Part shown: positions 1-9,399 of the stretch, piece by piece
How the letters are laid out: every line of letters starts with the position of its first letter
Numbering within the stretch: position 1 is the stretch's first letter
Assembly: GCF_013033965.1 (NCBI RefSeq)
Contig: NZ_WQFE01000001.1
Coordinates: 248,001 to 312,000, forward strand
DNA length: 64,000 bases
Direction of reading: 5' to 3'
Source of the DNA: Ruegeria atlantica
GTDB lineage: Bacteria; Pseudomonadota; Alphaproteobacteria; Rhodobacterales; Rhodobacteraceae
The notes under the pieces: model-generated
Told to the model about the DNA's origin: nothing
What the model saw: the letters and a program-made list of their open reading frames with translations, nothing else
The model's database searches: none
Made by a program: the position numbers and the translations under genes

Positions 1-453
1 ATAATCACGTGGATCGACGAAACTATGTCCGGATCGACAAAACGGGCAAAAGAAAGCGCCTGAAGCTCTAGCAGTGGAAAGTCCTTGGAATACACGACGG
101 TCGCGAAACTCAACAAAGCGCGGGCCCTTTCATCGTTTTGCACCGTTTATCAGCTATTTCCACGCGGTCAAATTCACTCACAAGGACACGAATTCGCGAA
201 TCACTCATGTTATCAGCCAAAGGGCCACTCGAACTTAAGGAGATCAGTTCTTGCCTAAATACCCCACCGGTTGTGACACTCTTCACAGACAGCCCGCCAT
301 TGTTTCAGGTATGAAGTCAATGTGAGCATGGCGAGGCAAACTGAACTCAAAATGCAACATTTTAGACGCAACTTTATTTCGCGTTTTGCTTATTTTTAGA
401 AACTTTGTCACCCTGATTGTGGGGGAATACATTTTTTAGAGCGGGGGTCGCTC
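1..453. other. Left-edge non-coding region, AT-richer than the rest
   Basis: I recognise no complete gene here. A short open frame entering from the left edge ends at a TAG at 69-71 and could be the last 22 codons of an upstream gene, but it is too short to identify. The right half (about 340-440) is clearly AT-rich and holds a perfect inverted repeat, AAAATG-caa-CATTTT at 349-363, so it is probably the promoter and leader of the gene at 454. No tRNA or att-like repeat is evident. Confidence 0.5.
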
Positions 454-813
454 ATGAGTATTCGAATTGAAACTGAACAACCGGACGTAATTTCGGTCCG
501 ACAAACATCAACAGAACTGGATTGTGAATCCGCGGTTCTTCTGCGTGCAACGATCCTTCCGATCTTTGCCAGCGCCGCAAGCTGGGCAGGTCTGACCGAC
601 ATTCTGAACGACAAGGGATATCGCCTGGTCTTTCGGGATGGACGGATGTGCATTACCGATCAAACCACCGGAGACCGGATTTGCGGTCTGCGCTTTCTGG
701 GCCTTGAGTTCAGAGATCTGGTGCGACGGCTGGGCCGTCCGATCGTTGTAGCACGCGGCCAGGAGGCAGACGGAGACGTTCTGACCGCTCGACCGACTGT
801 GGGGCGCGCTTAA
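454..813 (+). CDS. Hypothetical protein, 119 aa
   Basis: I do not recognise the family. The ATG follows a G-rich Shine-Dalgarno-like stretch (GGGGGTC) at 443-449. The product is soluble in appearance: no signal peptide, no membrane segment and no cysteine cluster beyond scattered residues. It is convergent with the glycosyltransferase gene, and the two stop codons interlock in a TTAA at 810-813, which argues that both reading frames are real. The AT-rich upstream region sets it apart from its neighbours. Function unknown. Confidence 0.6.
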   Translation: MSIRIETEQPDVISVRQTSTELDCESAVLLRATILPIFASAASWAGLTDILNDKGYRLVFRDGRMCITDQTTGDRICGLRFLGLEFRDLVRRLGRPIVVARGQEADGDVLTARPTVGRA

Positions 814-1703
814 AAACTGCGCCAGAACTGAACAGATCGGCGTGTGGTTTTCCACAGACTGTGGCGCGCGGCAGCTTTGATGGCGTCCGACGTTCCGGGC
901 TTTAACATTCGTTCGAGGATAAGTGCTGCGGGCATGTGACCGCGTTGGTAAAACCTGACGAAATCGCGTTGTGTCAGGCTTTGGGCGGCCTTGAAACCGT
1001 CGTAGTAATTCAGCCAGACACGGGCGTAGTCTTCGGCAGTGGCGTCATCATCGCTTGTGACGCCCCTGCCCCAGAACATGGAAATCGGATCGTCAATGCG
1101 CGCGCCCTGATATCCTTCGGTCAAAAGGCGCAGTATCAGGTCATAATCGGCAGCGACGCTGAATTGGGTGTCGTGCCCGCCCAACACCAAAAACACATCC
1201 CGCTTTATCAGCACCGAGTTATGGCAGAACGGCATCCGTTGCAGGATCGCTGTCAGCGACATTCGTTTTTCGCAGGATTCCGAGCCATCCTCGAACCGAC
1301 GCAGGGTGGACCCAAACAGAAAATCTGGTCGCGATATCTCTAGCTGGTCGGCGACCAAGTTGAGAATGTCGTCGGACGCCAGTGAGTCGTCCGAGTTTAG
1401 GAACAACAGATAATCCCCACGCGCCGCCCGCGCGCCTTTGTTCATCGCGTCATACAAACCAGTGTCCGGTTCGCTGAACAGCCGAGTGCGCGGCGCGTCC
1501 GCAGTCAGTTCTTGCAGGAATTCGACTGTTCCATCAGTCGACGACCCATCCTGGATGATATGTTCGGCTCTGTCACAGCCCTGACGCACCATGCATCCGA
1601 TCACCTCGCGAAAGCTGTCCTGCCGTCCTTGCGATAGCAGATTAAAGGTCGCGGTAATGACCGAAATCAGCGGCGCATCAGCGTTGTCAGGCGATGTGCT
1701 CAT
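810..1703 (-). CDS. Family 2 glycosyltransferase
   Basis: This 297-residue protein begins with the GT-A fold signature of GT2 enzymes (residues about 12-20, SVITATFN), followed by [12 protein letters not shown], the nucleotide-sugar region, and by LNSDDSL near residue 103, which supplies the DXD-like metal-binding acidic residues. No membrane segment is visible, so it is probably cytosolic or peripheral. It would transfer a sugar from a nucleotide-sugar donor; the acceptor cannot be told. The start overlaps the 3' end of proS by 17 bases, so it is likely cotranscribed downstream of proS, although no other polysaccharide gene lies nearby. Confidence 0.85.
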   Translation of the reverse strand: MSTSPDNADAPLISVITATFNLLSQGRQDSFREVIGCMVRQGCDRAEHIIQDGSSTDGTVEFLQELTADAPRTRLFSEPDTGLYDAMNKGARAARGDYLLFLNSDDSLASDDILNLVADQLEISRPDFLFGSTLRRFEDGSESCEKRMSLTAILQRMPFCHNSVLIKRDVFLVLGGHDTQFSVAADYDLILRLLTEGYQGARIDDPISMFWGRGVTSDDDATAEDYARVWLNYYDGFKAAQSLTQRDFVRFYQRGHMPAALILERMLKPGTSDAIKAAARHSLWKTTRRSVQFWRSF

Positions 1704-3027
1704 AAATCTCGGCGATCTTGGTAACGGCGGCTTCGGGGGACAGCTCTTCGCTTTCGCCGGTACGGCGGCAGGTCAGTTCAACCACACCATTTTTCAGGCC
1801 ACGCGGCCCCACTGTGATGCGCCAGGGCAGTCCGATCAGGTCCATAGTGGCAAACTTGCCGCCTGCCCGCTCCTTGCGGTCATCATATAATGGGTCCAGT
1901 CCCAGTGCAGTCAGCGCGCCGTAGATCTTGTCACAGGCGGCGTCGGCCTCGTCATCGCCCTGTTTCAGGTTCACGATACCACAATGGAACGGTGTGACGC
2001 CCTCGGGCCAGATGATGCCCTTGTCGTCATGGCTGGCTTCGATGATCGCGCCGACCAGACGACTGACGCCGATTCCGTGGCTGCCCATATGAACAGGCGT
2101 CGGCTTGCCATCGGGGCCTTGTACAGTCGCGCCCATCGCCTCGGAATACTTGGTTCCGAAGTAGAAGATCTGACCAACCTCAATCCCGCGCGCGACGCGG
2201 CGACGCTCTTCAGGGACTTGATTGAACAGCGCCTCGTCGTGGGTTTCATCGGTGCGGGCGTATTTCGAGGTAAACTCTTCGAGGATCGCCTGACACTGTT
2301 CGCGGCTGTCATAGTCAATCTGACGGTCCCCAAAGGTCAGGTCGGTGACGGCGCTGTCATAGAACACTTCCGATTCACCAGTATCGGCCAGCACAAGGAA
2401 TTCATGCGTGTTGTCGCCACCGATAGGACCGGAATCGGCGCGCATCGGGATGGCTTGCAGGCCCATGCGCTCGTACGTGCGCAGATAAGTGACCAAATGG
2501 CGGTTATAGGCGTGCAGCGCGTCTTCTTTAGTCAGATCGAAATTGTAGCCGTCCTTCATGTAAAACTCGCGTCCGCGCATCACGCCGAATCGAGGGCGGA
2601 TTTCGTCGCGGAATTTCCACTGGATCTGGTACAGCGTCAGCGGCAGATCCTTGTAGCTGCTGACATGGCCGCGGAAGATATCGGTGACCAGTTCTTCGGC
2701 GGTCGGCGTGAACAGCATATCCCGGTCATGCCGGTCCTTCATACGTAGCATTTCCTGACCGTAGTCATCATACCGCCCGGATTCGCGCCACAGGTCCGCC
2801 GACTGGATGATCGGCATCTGGATCGCGATATGGCCAGCGCGCGCCTGTTCCTCATGAATGATGTTTTCCAGCTTGCGCAGAACCTTGAAGCCCAGCGGCA
2901 GCCAGGAATAGATACCGGCAGAAGCTTGCTTGATCATCCCGGCGCGCAGCATCAGCCGGTGGCTGACGATCTGAGCCTCGGCGGGGTTTTCCTTGAGAAC
3001 GGGCAGAAAGTAACGGCTGAGGCGCAT
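1687..3027 (-). CDS. proS: Prolyl-tRNA synthetase
   Basis: Class II aminoacyl-tRNA synthetase that charges tRNA-Pro in the cytosol. Motif 2 is visible ([22 protein letters not shown]) and motif 3 near [14 protein letters not shown]; a C-terminal anticodon-binding domain follows. At 446 residues it is the short form usual in alphaproteobacteria, without the roughly 180-residue editing insertion of the E. coli enzyme, so mischarged Ala-tRNA-Pro must be cleared in trans. I chose the ATG at 3027 (protein starting MRLSRYFLP) because an AAAGG motif lies just upstream; the longer in-frame extension to 3093 is unlikely. Confidence 0.97.
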   Translation of the reverse strand: MRLSRYFLPVLKENPAEAQIVSHRLMLRAGMIKQASAGIYSWLPLGFKVLRKLENIIHEEQARAGHIAIQMPIIQSADLWRESGRYDDYGQEMLRMKDRHDRDMLFTPTAEELVTDIFRGHVSSYKDLPLTLYQIQWKFRDEIRPRFGVMRGREFYMKDGYNFDLTKEDALHAYNRHLVTYLRTYERMGLQAIPMRADSGPIGGDNTHEFLVLADTGESEVFYDSAVTDLTFGDRQIDYDSREQCQAILEEFTSKYARTDETHDEALFNQVPEERRRVARGIEVGQIFYFGTKYSEAMGATVQGPDGKPTPVHMGSHGIGVSRLVGAIIEASHDDKGIIWPEGVTPFHCGIVNLKQGDDEADAACDKIYGALTALGLDPLYDDRKERAGGKFATMDLIGLPWRITVGPRGLKNGVVELTCRRTGESEELSPEAAVTKIAEIYEHIA

Positions 3028-3139
3028 TGTTGAACCTTTAAAGGTGAATTCGGACATTAAAAGGTGCATATGCCAATGCCCCGGTGGGGGCAATCGGCCA
3101 TTGGCGATTTTGCGACCTCGGACCAGTCGGTTTTTTGAT

Positions 3140-3153
3140 TGACCACCCAGTCA
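3140..3153. promoter_or_regulatory. Possible operator dyad upstream of the FAD oxidoreductase
   Basis: TGAC-caccca-GTCA is an interrupted dyad in the 169-base gap between divergent proS and the FAD gene. TTGATT occurs just before it and again at about 3160. The size and symmetry fit a TetR- or GntR-type site, but no regulator gene is adjacent, so this is only a candidate. Confidence 0.3.
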
Positions 3154-3196
3154 GGCTCTTTGATTGTGACTGAAAAGTTAGATCCAAGGGGCACCC

Positions 3197-4561
3197 ATGC
3201 AGACCATTCAGGAACCGGCTCGCCAAATACCGGTTGTTCATCAGACAGACGTTCTTGTGGTCGGGTCAGGTCCGGCAGGGTTGGCCGCAGCACTGGCCGC
3301 GGCCCGCACCGGGGTCGACGTGTCGATTGTTGACCGCTTCGGCTGTATGGGCGGCAATATCACGGCCGTAGGGGTCGAAGGGTTCGCCTGGTATCGCCAT
3401 GAGCAGACAGTCGAGGCCGGCGGAATTGGTATGGAGTTCGAAGCTCGTGCCAAGGATATGGGCGCCGCAGTTCCGGAGAGCCAGTCGCTAAGCTATGAGC
3501 TGGATAGTGAGGGCTTCAAGCTTGTCGCCGACAAACTAGTCGAAGAGGCAGGCGTGCATCCTATGCTGCACCGGCAGTTCGTCGCTCCGATCATGGAAGG
3601 CGACCGGATCACCGGGATAATCACCGAATCCAAAGCGGGGCGCGAGGCGATCCTGGCTAAGGTGGTGATCGACGCCACGGGCGACGCGGATGTGGCTCAC
3701 CGCGCCGGTGCGCCGACCCACAAAACCGCCCGCGAAGACATGATGGCAGCCTCTGTCATGTTCCATCTGGCCGGTGTCGACAAGCGCGCCTTTATGGAGG
3801 GCGTCAAATCCGATCCGCAGACCTACAAGGATTGGGGCGGCGGCGGTGAATGGAACATCGAAACGAGCGGTAAGGAGGACGACATGTTCTCACCCTTCGT
3901 GCACAAACCGTTCCAGCAAGCGATTGATGAGGGGCTGATCCCGTCGCACCTGAACACGATTGCCGGAACCTGGGGCGCGATGCATGACACGGGTGAGCTG
4001 ACTTACATGAACCTCATCCATCTGGCCGAGATCGATGGCACGGACCCCGACAGTTTAACCAAGGGAGAGATCGAGGGCCGCCGTCAGTCGATGCTCGCCA
4101 TCGAAGCCCTGCGCAGATTCATGCCCGGATGCGAAAATGCACGTCTGCGGAATTTTGGCATGACCATCGGTATTCGTGACACCCGCAAGATCGACGCGGT
4201 TTACAATATGACCGAGGACGACGCCCGCCATCAGGGCCGGTTCGAGGATACAATCGGTATCTACCCCGAATTCATCGACGGATATGGCATACTGATCCTG
4301 CCGACGACGGGGCGGTATATGCAAGTGCCCTATCGCTCGATGCTGCCCAAAGGCATCAAGGGCCTGCTGGTCGCGGGCCGTTCGCACGGAGCGGACAAGG
4401 TGGCCCACGCCGCGACCCGAAACATGGCCTGTTGTGCGGTCATGGGTCAGGGTGCGGGGGTTGCTGCGGCCTTGTCGCTGAAAAGCAATCAGGACCTGCA
4501 CGAGATGAACCTTGCCCCGGTTCACGCAGAACTGGACCGGCAAGGCGTGAGGATCCACTGA
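3197..4561 (+). CDS. FAD-dependent oxidoreductase (FAD_oxidored family)
   Basis: 454 residues. The N-terminal Rossmann motif VVGSGPAGLAAA (Gly23, Gly25, Gly28) binds the ADP part of FAD, and a second motif with DATGDADVAHRAG around residues 163-175 is typical of the succinate-dehydrogenase/HdrA-like flavoprotein group (Pfam FAD_oxidored). The C-terminus has the usual GLLVAGR...G..GVAAALS stretch closing the FAD site. Cytosolic; substrate unknown. The start has AAGGGG seven bases upstream. Its stop overlaps the start of the following oxygenase gene (TGATG), so the two are almost certainly cotranslated and act on the same compound. Confidence 0.85.
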   Translation: MQTIQEPARQIPVVHQTDVLVVGSGPAGLAAALAAARTGVDVSIVDRFGCMGGNITAVGVEGFAWYRHEQTVEAGGIGMEFEARAKDMGAAVPESQSLSYELDSEGFKLVADKLVEEAGVHPMLHRQFVAPIMEGDRITGIITESKAGREAILAKVVIDATGDADVAHRAGAPTHKTAREDMMAASVMFHLAGVDKRAFMEGVKSDPQTYKDWGGGGEWNIETSGKEDDMFSPFVHKPFQQAIDEGLIPSHLNTIAGTWGAMHDTGELTYMNLIHLAEIDGTDPDSLTKGEIEGRRQSMLAIEALRRFMPGCENARLRNFGMTIGIRDTRKIDAVYNMTEDDARHQGRFEDTIGIYPEFIDGYGILILPTTGRYMQVPYRSMLPKGIKGLLVAGRSHGADKVAHAATRNMACCAVMGQGAGVAAALSLKSNQDLHEMNLAPVHAELDRQGVRIH

Positions 4562-5535
4562 TGCAATCAATCCCGACAATCGACATCTCTCCGCTGAAAG
4601 ACGCCTCCCATCCGGATCGTGGCGCAACTGTTCAGCGAATATTGGATGCCTGCACCGACATTGGGTTCTTGTCGATTACAGGTACGGGTGTTTCGCCTGA
4701 CACCGTTGATCGGGTCCGCGCCACGGCGCGTGAAATCTTTGCTATTGATGAGCAGAGCAAGTGGGATCAGGCGATCACACGCGACAACTATCGCGGTTAC
4801 ATCCCTATGGGTTTCTTCACGCCCAATGATGGCTCGGGCAAGGCAGACAAGTACGAAGGCTACAAGCTGCATTTCGAAGTTTCCAGGGATCACCCGGTTC
4901 GCGACGACTGCGCACTTTATGGCCCAAATCTCTGGCCAGCTGAGGTACTGGGCGCCCGGGACGTCATATTGGAGTATTGGTCACAGTTGGACAACGTAGC
5001 TGAGGTGCTGCTTGGCGCGCTTGAGCTGGGTCTGGGTTTGAAGCCGAATGCCCTGAAGGATGCCTTCGAGACCCCCATGACAAACATGACGTTGCTGCAC
5101 TATCCGCCGCAGGCTCTGGATGAAGAAGGATTTGGCATTCACCCCCACAAAGACACAGATGCCTTGACCATCATAGCCCACGACCCGGTAGGCGGGTTAG
5201 AGGTCCAAACCCGCGATGGCGGCTGGATCACTCCGGACTGTCCGTCCGACGGCTGTATCGTGAACATCGGCGATATGCTTGAGCTTTGGTCCGGCGGTCG
5301 GCTTAAATCGACCCCGCATCGGGTGGTCAATAAATCTGGCAAAGAACGCTATTCTTTCCCATATTTTGCAGTTCCGCGTCATGACGTGGTCGTTGAACCT
5401 CTACTGCCGCCCCTGCCCGGCTTTGATCGACCATCTGTTCATTGCGGGCATTGGTCCGCCGAAATCTGGCGCACCAACTGGCCCGATGAAGCCGCCACCG
5501 CCGATACACCCGAGCTTGGGACGCTTCGCTCCTGA
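4561..5535 (+). CDS. Fe(II)/2-oxoglutarate-dependent oxygenase (IPNS-like)
   Basis: 324 residues from the ATG that overlaps the preceding stop. It belongs to the isopenicillin-N-synthase-like superfamily: N-terminal DIOX_N region from residue 5 (PTIDISPL), then the double-stranded beta-helix with the iron ligands His196 and Asp198 (HKD), distal His253 (TPHRV), and Arg263/Ser265 (RYS) for 2-oxoglutarate. All catalytic residues are intact, so it should be active in hydroxylation, desaturation or ring chemistry. The substrate cannot be read from sequence. An in-frame extension upstream into the FAD gene is not a credible start. Confidence 0.88.
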   Translation: MQSIPTIDISPLKDASHPDRGATVQRILDACTDIGFLSITGTGVSPDTVDRVRATAREIFAIDEQSKWDQAITRDNYRGYIPMGFFTPNDGSGKADKYEGYKLHFEVSRDHPVRDDCALYGPNLWPAEVLGARDVILEYWSQLDNVAEVLLGALELGLGLKPNALKDAFETPMTNMTLLHYPPQALDEEGFGIHPHKDTDALTIIAHDPVGGLEVQTRDGGWITPDCPSDGCIVNIGDMLELWSGGRLKSTPHRVVNKSGKERYSFPYFAVPRHDVVVEPLLPPLPGFDRPSVHCGHWSAEIWRTNWPDEAATADTPELGTLRS

Positions 5536-5625
5536 TCCCCGAAAACTCCCCACGCATGAACCGCTTGCATCGCGGGGCCGCTTACGCCAATTACACCAGT
5601 AAGAGCCAAGAACAAGGGGACAAAC

Positions 5626-6699
5626 ATGGCTTTGCCGGTAAAGGATCAACTCAGATATTGGGGCATAGCCGCCGCAATTTTTATCCTTTTTTTATGGGCA
5701 CTTGGCGATGTGTTGCTGCCGTTCGTGATTGGCGGAGCGATCGCCTATTTCCTTGATCCTGTCGCCGACCGCCTCGAGCGGTTAGGCCTGTCGCGCATGG
5801 CGGCAACCGGGATCATTACAGTTGTTGGCATTCTCAGTTTTGCCTTGATGATCCTGATGGTCGTGCCTGCGCTGATCACACAGTTGATTGAATTGGTCGA
5901 AGTCATGCCCAGCCTGTTCAGACAACTGCGCGGGTTTATTGAACAACAGTTTCCGTCATTGCTGGACACGGAATCAAGCACTCATCAATTCCTTGTCTCT
6001 ATGGGCGAAACCCTGAAATCCAAGACCGGAGATGTGCTGCAAACCGTTGCTGCTTCTTTGGGCTCGGCAATTAACGTTGTCGTTCTTCTGGTCATCGTCC
6101 CGGTTGTGACGGTCTACATGCTGCTGGACTGGGACCGCATGATCGCCCGCATCGGAGATCTGCTGCCGCGGGACCACGCCCCCACCATCAAGCGCCTGGC
6201 CGGGGATATCGACAGTGTTCTGGCGTCGTTTGTACGGGGCATGGGGACCGTCTGCCTGATCCTTGGCACCTACTATGCCGTAGCACTGATGGCTGTTGGC
6301 TTGCAGTTCGGGCTAATCGTGGGCTTTATTGCCGGTCTGGTTACGTTCATTCCCTATCTCGGTGCTCTGATCGGTGGTTCGCTAGCTATTGGATTGGCGC
6401 TGTTTCAGTTCTGGGGGGATTGGACGCAAATCGGTCTGGTCGCCGGTATCTTTGCGCTGGGTCAGGTGACCGAGGGCAATTTCCTGACGCCAAAACTGGT
6501 AGGCAACTCGGTGGGTCTGCACCCTGTGTGGCTGCTGCTGGCGTTATCCGTATTCGGTGCCTTGTTCGGCTTTGTCGGCATGCTGATCGCCGTTCCCGTT
6601 GCTGCCGCACTGGGCGTGCTCGCGCGGTACGCAACATCGGTCTATCTGGGCAGCCGCCTGTATACCGGCCTTGAAAGCGCGGATCAGGAAGATTCGTAA
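5626..6699 (+). CDS. AI-2E/PerM-family membrane permease
   Basis: 357 residues with about eight hydrophobic segments and a long non-hydrophobic stretch in the middle (roughly residues 80-145), the usual shape of this family. The conserved region near the C-terminus, with NFLTPKLVG and LHPVWLLLAL, is clear. Members are proposed exporters of small solutes or sodium/proton antiporters; the AI-2 label should not be taken literally. AAGGGG lies before the start. It is followed after one base by hdaA, an association common in alphaproteobacteria. Confidence 0.88.
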   Translation: MALPVKDQLRYWGIAAAIFILFLWALGDVLLPFVIGGAIAYFLDPVADRLERLGLSRMAATGIITVVGILSFALMILMVVPALITQLIELVEVMPSLFRQLRGFIEQQFPSLLDTESSTHQFLVSMGETLKSKTGDVLQTVAASLGSAINVVVLLVIVPVVTVYMLLDWDRMIARIGDLLPRDHAPTIKRLAGDIDSVLASFVRGMGTVCLILGTYYAVALMAVGLQFGLIVGFIAGLVTFIPYLGALIGGSLAIGLALFQFWGDWTQIGLVAGIFALGQVTEGNFLTPKLVGNSVGLHPVWLLLALSVFGALFGFVGMLIAVPVAAALGVLARYATSVYLGSRLYTGLESADQEDS

Positions 6700-6700
6700 G

Positions 6701-7390
6701 ATGGCCCTTCAACTGAGTTTTGATCTTCCGGCCAAAACTGCGCTGGGGCGTGAGGATTTCTTTGTCTCTCCGGCGAATGCACTTGCGGTTGCTATGATCT
6801 CGGCCACGTCCTGGCCGGGCAATAAATTGATACTCAGTGGCCCTGCGGGTGCTGGCAAAACCCATCTGGCGCATGTCTGGGCGGCGGAAACCGGTGGGCG
6901 GATCATTCAGGCCACGAAACTGCGACACGAAGACGTGCCGGATCTGGCCCGAGCGCCTGTCGCGGTAGAAGACGTTCCGATGATAACGGATGACCCCGAA
7001 CTGCAAAAGACACTGTTTCACCTGCACAACCTTGTGCTGGCGGAAGGCAACGCGCTTCTCATGACGGGACGGCTGGCACCCAATTTCTGGCAACTGCCTT
7101 TGCCGGATCTGCAAAGCCGGATCGAGGGCGCACATCACGTGGCGCTTGATCCCCCGGATGACGCCCTGCTGGGCGCGGTTCTGGCCAAGTTGTTCGTGGA
7201 TCGGCAGTTGAACCCCAGCCCCGATGTCATCGCCTACCTGGTCAAGCACATGGACCGTCGCTTTGAAACAGCGGCAAGCGTCGTGGCGCAACTTGATCAG
7301 CTTGCGCTATCGGAAAAACGCGACATTACCCGCACCTTGGCGGTGCGTGTTTTGAGCGCAGATTTGGATGATATCCAATCTGGCAATTGA
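6701..7390 (+). CDS. hdaA: HdaA, DnaA-related replication-initiation regulator
   Basis: 229 residues. The N-terminus QLSFDLP (residues 4-10) matches the sliding-clamp-binding motif of Hda proteins, and an AAA+ domain follows with Walker A GPAGAGKT at 47-54. In Caulobacter the homologue, bound to the DNA polymerase clamp, stimulates ATP hydrolysis by DnaA and so prevents over-initiation. The start at 6701 puts the clamp motif at the extreme N-terminus, as the family requires; the longer in-frame start is inside the permease gene. One base separates it from the upstream permease. Confidence 0.9.
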   Translation: MALQLSFDLPAKTALGREDFFVSPANALAVAMISATSWPGNKLILSGPAGAGKTHLAHVWAAETGGRIIQATKLRHEDVPDLARAPVAVEDVPMITDDPELQKTLFHLHNLVLAEGNALLMTGRLAPNFWQLPLPDLQSRIEGAHHVALDPPDDALLGAVLAKLFVDRQLNPSPDVIAYLVKHMDRRFETAASVVAQLDQLALSEKRDITRTLAVRVLSADLDDIQSGN

Positions 7391-7439
7391 CCCGCACCCG
7401 GTCATCTCGCATTCTGCACGCGGAATATCTGGAAGAGAC

Positions 7440-8984
7440 ATGGATCAGACCGTCGTTACCGAAATCCCTGACTGGGGCCCGTTCGGAAAACCTCTCTTTG
7501 ACGACCCCCAAGCCCGAGCTCTGTCGCGTGTGGGTGTGGTTGATGTCGGATCAAACTCAGTACGGATGGTGATCTTTGACGGCGCGGCGCGCTCACCGGC
7601 CTATTTCTACAACGAAAAGGTGATGTGCGAATTGGGCGCGGGCCTGTCCGACACCGGGCGCCTCAACCCACTTGGACGTAAACGTGCGTTGGCCGCGTTG
7701 CGCCGGTTTGCCCGGCTGTCCGACGATCTGGGCCTGCCGGGCCTGCATGTCGTCGCCACGGCTGCGGTTCGCGAGGCGAAGGACGGCCCCGAATTCTGCG
7801 ATGAAGTCAAAGCCGAAACCGGCCTGACCGTATCGGTCATTAATGGCGAGGAAGAGGCCCGTCTTTCCGCACAAGGCGTGTTACTGGGCTGGCCGGGTGC
7901 ATACGGCCTGATTTGCGACATCGGCGGTTCTTCGATGGAACTGGCCGAGATTGGCGATGGTGACGTTGGACGGCGCGTAACCTCGGCGCTGGGGCCACTG
8001 AAACTGCGGGACATCAAGGGTGGGCGCCGGGCGCGCAAGGCGCACATCAAGGCAACGATGGAGGATCTGCGCGACCAGTTGGGGCCGCAACGTGACCGAT
8101 TGTTCCTTGTTGGCGGCAGTTGGCGGGCCTTCGCACGCCTTGATATGCTGCGTCGAGGGTACCCTCTGAACGTACTGCATGAGTATCGTATGACCACCAA
8201 ACAGGTGCGCGAGACCATAAAGTTCATTGAAAAGGGTGACCCGGAAAAATTGCGCAGCAAGGCCGGCGTATCGGGATCCCGGATGTCTCTGATCCCTTAC
8301 GCGATGGATGTTCTGGCGCGGTTGATCCGGACGTTCAAACCCAAGGATATTGCCATCTCTAGTTATGGCATTCGCGAGGGCCTGTTGTACGAACAAATGC
8401 CGCAGAACCTGCGGGACCGCGATCCGTTGATCGAAGCGTGCCGTTTTTCCGAAGCCAAAGACGCCCGCCTGCCCGGTTTCGGAAAGCACCTGCTCGATTT
8501 CGTCATGCCACTGTTTAAGTCAGCCCCGGCAGCACGCATTCGTCTGGTTAAGGCGGCCTGTCTTTTGCACGATGTCAGCTGGCGCGCGCATCCCGACTAT
8601 CGGGCAGAGGTCTGCTTTGATAACGTCACGCGCGCAAATCTGGGTGGATTGAAACATTCGGAACGAGTCTTTATCGGGCTGGCCCTGCAACATCGCTATC
8701 GCAACAAGCGCGAGGGCAACCGGTTCACCCCGCTATACGAGTTGCTGGACGAGAAAGACCAGAAACAGGCCGAGATTTTGGGCAAGGCCATGCGGTTTGG
8801 GGCCATGCTGTGGATGCAGAATGATGCACCAATGGCAACTTTGAAGTTCTACCCTAAGAAACAACAGTTAGACCTGTTCCTGCCCACTGCTGCACGCCCC
8901 TTGTTCAACGAAGTGGCTGAAGCGCGGCTGAAATCACTAGGTAGTGCGTTGAAGTCCGAAACCCGCGTCGTCATCCGGAACTAG
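7440..8984 (+). CDS. ppx: Ppx/GppA-family exopolyphosphatase
   Basis: 514 residues from the ATG at 7440, which has GGAAGAG just upstream; an in-frame ATG at 7368 lies inside hdaA. The ASKHA phosphatase signature is present (VVDVGSNSVRMVIFDG and later CDIGGSSMELAEI), and an HD-like C-terminal domain contains CLLHDVSW. The enzyme removes terminal phosphates from polyphosphate or hydrolyses pppGpp. In many alphaproteobacteria a polyphosphate kinase gene sits between hdaA and ppx; here only 49 bases separate them. Convergent with the next gene, three bases apart. Confidence 0.9.
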   Translation: MDQTVVTEIPDWGPFGKPLFDDPQARALSRVGVVDVGSNSVRMVIFDGAARSPAYFYNEKVMCELGAGLSDTGRLNPLGRKRALAALRRFARLSDDLGLPGLHVVATAAVREAKDGPEFCDEVKAETGLTVSVINGEEEARLSAQGVLLGWPGAYGLICDIGGSSMELAEIGDGDVGRRVTSALGPLKLRDIKGGRRARKAHIKATMEDLRDQLGPQRDRLFLVGGSWRAFARLDMLRRGYPLNVLHEYRMTTKQVRETIKFIEKGDPEKLRSKAGVSGSRMSLIPYAMDVLARLIRTFKPKDIAISSYGIREGLLYEQMPQNLRDRDPLIEACRFSEAKDARLPGFGKHLLDFVMPLFKSAPAARIRLVKAACLLHDVSWRAHPDYRAEVCFDNVTRANLGGLKHSERVFIGLALQHRYRNKREGNRFTPLYELLDEKDQKQAEILGKAMRFGAMLWMQNDAPMATLKFYPKKQQLDLFLPTAARPLFNEVAEARLKSLGSALKSETRVVIRN

Positions 8985-8987
8985 ATA

Positions 8988-9362
8988 TCAAATCTCTGTT
9001 TCGCCCTCTGGCGCGCCTTCAGGCAGTTCTGGCTGAGTGTCGGGATCCTGCGGCGGCTTCTTGCGGATTATGATATCGCCGTTGGGTAGGATCTCGGGCG
9101 CTTCATAAGCGCTCCAATCTTCAATCTCATCAGCCAACTCGGCCAGAGCGGGACCCATTTCCGCAATAAAGGACTGCATCGCCGGGCCAAACTGTTCGGC
9201 AAGGCCCAACAGCTCATCCAATGCAGGCTCCATCTCCTGGCGCAGGCCTTCAAAGAACAGCTCTGCCCCTTGTTCCATCAGGGATTTGCTCCCCTCTTCT
9301 TCGGCAGTTGCCGGTACGGCCATAATGACGGTCAGCACGCAAATGGGAATGAGACGTTTCAT
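8988..9362 (-). CDS. Small secreted or periplasmic protein
   Basis: 124 residues with a signal peptide of about 20 residues ending near VPATA-EEE. The mature part is acidic and probably helical (repeated LAEL/ALDEL patterns, residues 30-85) and ends in a Pro/Glu-rich tail. I recall similar proteins in related genomes carrying an 'AAA+ ATPase' label, but no Walker motif is visible, so I would not use that name. Function unknown. Confidence 0.75.
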   Translation of the reverse strand: MKRLIPICVLTVIMAVPATAEEEGSKSLMEQGAELFFEGLRQEMEPALDELLGLAEQFGPAMQSFIAEMGPALAELADEIEDWSAYEAPEILPNGDIIIRKKPPQDPDTQPELPEGAPEGETEI

Positions 9363-9399
9363 ACCTCAAATATAGGGCAACTGAAACACGGTTGGAAGG

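Noticed and set aside
3-71. Possible 3' end of a gene entering from the left edge
   Set aside because: Only 22 codons are visible and the residues do not allow identification, so I did not list it as a gene.
8988-9362. 'AAA+ ATPase' name for the small secreted protein
   Set aside because: There is a signal peptide and no Walker A or B motif, so an ATPase function is not supported.
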